DNA from: an uncultured Clostridia bacterium
Lineage (GTDB): Bacteria > Bacillota > Clostridia > Peptostreptococcales > Acidaminobacteraceae
Assembly (NCBI GenBank): GCA_937880545.1
Contig: CALFKA010000271.1
Coordinates: 1-9,110 of the forward strand
DNA: 9,110 bases
Direction: 5' to 3'
In this document: piece after piece, positions 5,387 through 9,110 of the stretch
How the letters are laid out: each line of letters opens with the position of its first letter
How positions within the stretch are numbered: the stretch's first letter is position 1
Program-made: the position numbers and the translations under genes
Notes under the pieces: model-generated
The model's input: only the letters and a program-made list of their open reading frames with translations
The model's database searches: none
What the model was told of the DNA's origin: nothing

Positions 5387-8300
5387 CTGAGCGGACTTGC
5401 TCTTCCAAAGAAATACCAATACACCTAAGATAATGAGGACGGAAGCGCTTCTCAAAGCAAGTTGTGTCTGATCGCCTGTAGCAGGCAGTCTGGGAACCGG
5501 TTCATTTTCTATCTTCATTTCCAGTTCATCCCTAAGTGCAAACGTTATCACTTCCGGTTTCATGTATCCCTTGGGAACATCCGTCTCTTCGATCGTATAT
5601 GTTCCCGGCGTGAGTCCGCGAATAATTAGCGTGCCACCCTTCCCCGTATCGAGGACATCCGATCCGTCTTCTGAACGGTAATAGATATTGTTCTCCTGTC
5701 GAAAATAGATCTTCTCTCCGTCACGTCTGATGACAAATCCCGCTTTCAGCCCTGCTCCGCTCTCTTTGTCGACTTTCTTTATCTTTAGAGATGTCATTTT
5801 GTTTGTTACGTGAAGATCTATCTCCTCTTCCAGAGTAAATGAGATGTTATCCGCCCGGATATAGCCGTCCGGAACCAGAACCTCCTCGAGAGTGTAATCA
5901 CCGGATGGAAGCGTTTCTATCCGAATGCTTCCATCCGCATTGCTCATCAGAAGGTGTTCTCCGGAAGTGTCAGGTCGATAGATCCCCTCGCTCTGAGTGA
6001 ATTTTATGACCTTGTCACCTGAGAGGATGTGGAATCCTGCCTGAAGAGGCTTGTTTGTCTCGTGGTCCATTTTTCCTATCGTCACGACGGTCGGTTCATT
6101 TTCCCAACTCAGTTCCAGTTCTTCCTCTCCTTTGATTTCTATGCTCCATTCATCTGTCGTCTTTCTATAGCCTTCCGGCGCTTCTTTTTCTCTTATGAAG
6201 TACTTTCCATAGGCAAATTCCCATGCAACTTCTCCCAGATCATCACTTACTGCTTCCCCAAGAGAGATTCTTTCACCGTCCACTTCTGCTTCTATGACAA
6301 ATGTCGCTCCCGCCAGTGCTTTTCCATCTCCTTTCTCAACCTTCAACACGCGCAGGTAACTGCGCTTCAGTTCATTTTTCTCCACTTCTACAGAAAAGAC
6401 TCTGACTTCCCCGTCTTCCTCTGAGAAGGAAAAGCGGACAGGCAGTTCCTCTTCACTTAGAACATATGCCTCATGTGTCGCCAATTCCCTCACGGAGTAT
6501 TTCCCCTCCAAGAGTGCTTCAAAAGAGCCTTCTCCTTTGTCGTTGACCTTAGATATTCCCATAAGAGTTCCCGAAGGCATCCCCATCATCTCTTCAGAGC
6601 TATAGAGACCGAAGAGAACTTCTTCTAATCCCTCAACGCCCAGAAAAAGTGACGGCTCCAGTTCTTTGAGAAAACGAAACTCTGCTTTTTGCTTTACATT
6701 GGTCAGGCTCTTCGACTGCATATGGAATCTTTGGTCAGGTGCCTGGGGTGTAAAGACAAGGGTGTATTCAGTGTCATCTTTTAGATAACCCGGAGGTGCT
6801 TCTATCTCTCTGAGAATATACGTCCCCAACTCCAATCCTTCAATGCGACTCACCTGATCTTCTGTGGCAAATTCTCTCACCACTTCTCCGTCTTTTTCCA
6901 AAACAAATCGAGCTCCCTTTAAAAAACGCGACTCAAAGACCGGAAGAGTGACAGTGTAGCCATGTTGATCCTGCTCTTTCCAGCCGATAAACTGTTCACC
7001 ATACTTTTCCAACTCAAACACACCGGTCTGCGGAATGTTCTCGACTTCTATTACGGTCAACGGAGCGTCGATGGTGATCTCAATACGTCCTTCGTCAGGA
7101 TCAAGAAAGTATCCATGGGGACCTTCTCGCTCCTCCAGCCAGTACGTGCCAAAGGGAAGTTTTTCAGGAAATGAGAGTGTCCCGGTTTCATCCGTGGTAA
7201 ATTCTGTCAATGTTTCTATCTGAGGATATGTCACTTTCATGGCAATGGGCTCTCCCCCGCTCTCTTCACGATAAAGGGAAAATCTCATGCCGGACTGGGC
7301 AATCGCTTCTTTCGTCACCGCATCGATCTTCACGAGTTGAATCGAGGAAAGTAGTGGAGCGTTTTCCAGGCGAAGTGTCAGAACCTGATCAGCCAGCTCT
7401 ATTTCAAACGGTTCAATCATCGCATAGCCATCGCTCACCGTCTCTTGAACCAATCGATACTTGCCCGGTGGCAAGAGAGTGCTCGTCGCAAAGCCGTTTT
7501 CTGCCGTGATCATTCGATCTACCGTCTCACCTGCGGCATTTTCGATCCGAAACTCGATCCCGCACTCTGCCGACTTCTCTTCACTTTCGAGCCATTCATT
7601 GTCCTCGAGATGCTTGCTGAGCTGAATTCTTGATAGCACAGGAGCATTATAAAAGACCGTTCCTTCCATCTCGACAAATGGTAAGACATCGAAAGGTTCG
7701 TGCCCTCCCCCCTGCATTTCCAGGAGTGTATTCAGCTTTTCTACTTCACGCAGATAGGATTGATAAAGTGGCGTGCCATTACGGGCAAGCTGTGTCCACT
7801 CTCCTTCGAGACTAAGGGCCAGCTCAATACCCGCCGGGTTGATTTCATAACCTTCCGGCGCTTCTGTTTCCACCAGTGCATATCTTCCAGGTTCTACAGC
7901 AGGCAGTGTAATTTTTCCATCCTCGCTACTCAGCGTAGCTATCGGCTCGCCTTCTTTATATGCTGAAGTCAAGTAGAAACTTTCGAGGCAGTAGAGTTCA
8001 AAAGAACCGCCACTCAAAGGGATCGCAAGATCAATGATTGATTCTTTATGGACAAGCAGTGGCCTGACAAGACGTTCATCTTCTATGCTCATTTCGACAA
8101 GTACGATAGGTGTCTTGTCATCCTCATATCGCAGACTGACACTTCTTTCTTCCGTACTTAAACTATATCCCTTCGGGGCAGTGATTTCTGTGATGGTATA
8201 CTCACCCAGAGACAGAGGACCTGACGTCGCTTTTCCTTGAGCGTCCGTTGTAAGGCGCTCCATTTCTCTTCCGTCTTTCTTAATTGAAAAGACGCAGCCA

Positions 8301-9110
8301 GCTAGAACACTCCCATCCGAAGCATCCTTTTTAGTAAGAATGATCTGTCCGCGAACTTCCTCATTTGTAAGCGTTCGCTCTGTCTTTTCTCCGCTCTGGA
8401 TGTCGATGGCATATGTGCTTTCATCGAGAAAATAGGGCGCTACAGTCTTCGTCTCTCGAAGATAGTATCTGCCCTCTCGAAGTGAATCTATCAACAATTT
8501 CCCCTTCGCATCTGTCACACCCCGGAAGACTTCTTCATGGAATGTACTGTCTTTGTACAGGGCAAATTCCACTCCCGGGATCAGTGTCTGATCACTTCCG
8601 GTTTTTGTCAGTTCAAAAAGACCATGCTTGTCCACCTCGATAGCGATGGTCGTTTCCAAGGGAGCCGAAACACGGAAGATACCCAAGTCCTGGATCCTGT
8701 CGTTTTCACTTTCATATACGAAAGAAACACCCCTTTGAAAAGTAGCATGAGCTAATACGATTTTTCCGTCGCTGGCGTCCTCTGTAGCGGTGATTTCCAG
8801 TTCATTGCCTACGATCCGTACATGGACCCCTTCCGGTGCAGATTGCACTGTGTAGTACTGCAGACGTTGATTCTTATCCTGCAGGCTCTGTGTCTCGTCG
8901 ATTTTCAGCAAAAGGGATTGAGTAGCAAACTCAGGAATCTGAAACGCCGCGTCAACCTCTTCTTCCAGTTGCGCTTTCCACTCTGCATAGAGTTCGTTGA
9001 AAGAGCGATTGATTTCTCCGCTGAGGTGTCGCCAGGTTACAGTGGCAGTACCCATTGTCCCAAGAAAATCAGGATTACTCCCATAATACTCCACGGGGAT
9101 CGTCTCCCAG
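5384..9110 (-). CDS. Giant LPXTG-anchored surface protein with about ten SpaA/Cna-B repeats (5'-truncated)
   Basis: This is a cell-wall adhesin or pilin-like stalk protein of which about 1241 residues are visible. The reading frame runs off the contig edge (WETIP precedes the GTG at 9094, which is internal), so the signal peptide and N-terminal domain are missing. Residue numbers below count from that GTG. Residues 1-154 resemble the segment that follows thioester (TQXA/TED) domains in Bacillota adhesins. Residues 155-1200 form about ten beta-rich SpaA/Cna-B-like domains, each with a starting Lys, a Y-x-L-x-E-x-x-A-P-x-G-Y-type motif and a closing Asn. This is the pattern of self-forming Lys-Asn isopeptide bonds. 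Then follow LPATG (1203-1207), a hydrophobic helix (about 1211-1230) and a WKSKSAQ tail, the signal for sortase linkage to peptidoglycan. No sortase gene is in view. The protein is acidic and has few Cys (267, 369, 511). The ligand is unknown. Confidence 0.93.
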   Translation of the reverse strand, partial: WETIPVEYYGSNPDFLGTMGTATVTWRHLSGEINRSFNELYAEWKAQLEEEVDAAFQIPEFATQSLLLKIDETQSLQDKNQRLQYYTVQSAPEGVHVRIVGNELEITATEDASDGKIVLAHATFQRGVSFVYESENDRIQDLGIFRVSAPLETTIAIEVDKHGLFELTKTGSDQTLIPGVEFALYKDSTFHEEVFRGVTDAKGKLLIDSLREGRYYLRETKTVAPYFLDESTYAIDIQSGEKTERTLTNEEVRGQIILTKKDASDGSVLAGCVFSIKKDGREMERLTTDAQGKATSGPLSLGEYTITEITAPKGYSLSTEERSVSLRYEDDKTPIVLVEMSIEDERLVRPLLVHKESIIDLAIPLSGGSFELYCLESFYLTSAYKEGEPIATLSSEDGKITLPAVEPGRYALVETEAPEGYEINPAGIELALSLEGEWTQLARNGTPLYQSYLREVEKLNTLLEMQGGGHEPFDVLPFVEMEGTVFYNAPVLSRIQLSKHLEDNEWLESEEKSAECGIEFRIENAAGETVDRMITAENGFATSTLLPPGKYRLVQETVSDGYAMIEPFEIELADQVLTLRLENAPLLSSIQLVKIDAVTKEAIAQSGMRFSLYREESGGEPIAMKVTYPQIETLTEFTTDETGTLSFPEKLPFGTYWLEEREGPHGYFLDPDEGRIEITIDAPLTVIEVENIPQTGVFELEKYGEQFIGWKEQDQHGYTVTLPVFESRFLKGARFVLEKDGEVVREFATEDQVSRIEGLELGTYILREIEAPPGYLKDDTEYTLVFTPQAPDQRFHMQSKSLTNVKQKAEFRFLKELEPSLFLGVEGLEEVLFGLYSSEEMMGMPSGTLMGISKVNDKGEGSFEALLEGKYSVRELATHEAYVLSEEELPVRFSFSEEDGEVRVFSVEVEKNELKRSYLRVLKVEKGDGKALAGATFVIEAEVDGERISLGEAVSDDLGEVAWEFAYGKYFIREKEAPEGYRKTTDEWSIEIKGEEELELSWENEPTVVTIGKMDHETNKPLQAGFHILSGDKVIKFTQSEGIYRPDTSGEHLLMSNADGSIRIETLPSGDYTLEEVLVPDGYIRADNISFTLEEEIDLHVTNKMTSLKIKKVDKESGAGLKAGFVIRRDGEKIYFRQENNIYYRSEDGSDVLDTGKGGTLIIRGLTPGTYTIEETDVPKGYMKPEVITFALRDELEMKIENEPVPRLPATGDQTQLALRSASVLIILGVLVFLWKSKSAQ
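5387..5488 (-). other. Sortase cell-wall sorting signal
   Basis: LPATG is encoded at 5474-5488, followed by a hydrophobic helix (LRSASVLIILGVLVFLW) and the short basic tail KSKSAQ ahead of the TAG stop. This is the standard tripartite class A-type sorting signal; sortase would cut between Thr and Gly. The tail has only two Lys, at the weak end of the usual range. Confidence 0.92.
5495..6091 (-). repeat. C-terminal repeat pair of a distinct subclass (R9, R10)
   Basis: R9 and R10 share a pattern absent from R1-R8. After an AGF start comes an inserted strand pair with K-x-I/F-x-Q and IY(Y)R, a SGEHLL or GSDVLD segment, then a G-x-I-x-I-x-x-L-x-x-G-x-Y-T-x-E-E run. They lack the usual G-x-x-F-x-L-Y strand. 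Both contain V-P-x-G-Y in place of A-P-x-G-Y. They appear to be a duplicated unit next to the wall anchor. Confidence 0.7.
5495..8632 (-). repeat. Array of ten SpaA/Cna-B-like domains
   Basis: Boundaries are approximate (minus strand): R1 8632-8351, R2 8350-8069, R3 8068-7643, R4 7642-7349, R5 7348-7031, R6 7030-6692, R7 6691-6368, R8 6367-6092, R9 6091-5792, R10 5791-5495. Repeats were defined by the Lys near each start and by motifs such as YLRETKTVAPYF, YTITEITAPKGY, YALVETEAPEGY, YILREIEAPPGY, YFIREKEAPEGY and YTIEETDVPKGY. Proposed bond triads (Lys/Glu/Asn) include R1 164/214/244, R3 350/409/483, R5 589/655/686, R6 697/763/799, R7 810/870/907, R8 918/969/999, R9 1008/1071/1098 and R10 1107/1170/1197. 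R2 and R4 deviate. The copies are divergent in sequence, so this is an old array rather than a recent DNA duplication. Confidence 0.82.

Noticed and set aside
6029..8755. Several plus-strand open frames antisense to the giant surface protein (for example 6029-6424 and 7700-7966)
   Set aside because: They have no recognisable domains or good ribosome binding sites and mirror the codon pattern of the real minus-strand gene.
1..9110. CRISPR arrays, tRNA or rRNA genes, insertion sequences
   Set aside because: No regularly spaced direct repeats, cloverleaf sequences, transposase motifs or terminal inverted repeats were seen on either strand.

Overview
The window looks like the start of a draft-assembly contig from a Gram-positive bacterium, most likely a member of the Bacillota. 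The reasons are a C-terminal LPATG sortase signal on a giant surface protein, a lipobox on the binding protein, AGGAGG-type ribosome binding sites, TGn extended -10 promoters and mid-range GC. No species can be named from this sequence. The first 19 bases are not genomic: they match the 3' end of the Illumina TruSeq read-1 adapter.

Left part (20-764): the C-terminal third of a tRNA threonylcarbamoyladenosine dehydratase (TcdA family) ends at 423. It overlaps, tail to tail, a 92-residue two-helix membrane protein on the minus strand. Upstream of that small gene, two back-to-back extended -10 promoters share their -35 region. One serves the small gene and the other the transporter operon.

Middle part (765-4962, plus strand): a phnD-phnC-phnE1-phnE2 operon encodes a complete ABC importer of the phosphonate/phosphite/phosphate type: lipoprotein receptor, ATPase and two permeases. 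A UUCG-capped terminator-like hairpin sits between phnD and phnC, which would make receptor more abundant than transporter core. The nucleotidase gene surE follows at a 53-nt gap, with its Shine-Dalgarno sequence unusually far from the start codon. The neighbourhood suggests phosphorus acquisition (import plus release of phosphate from nucleotides), but this is inference. A bidirectional hairpin at 4952-4980 ends surE and the convergent transcript.

Right part (4973-9110, minus strand): a very large cell-wall-anchored protein, truncated at its N-terminus by the contig edge (about 1241 residues visible). It has a region resembling the segment after thioester adhesin domains, then about ten SpaA/Cna-B-like repeats with the Lys/Glu/Asn pattern of intramolecular isopeptide bonds, then LPATG, a transmembrane helix and a short basic tail. 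A small four-helix membrane protein (PF04020/YvlD-like) follows it, probably cotranscribed and also with its own promoter. The most unusual points are the repeat-by-repeat variations in the isopeptide residues, the distinct C-terminal repeat subclass, and the overlapping promoter and terminator architecture.
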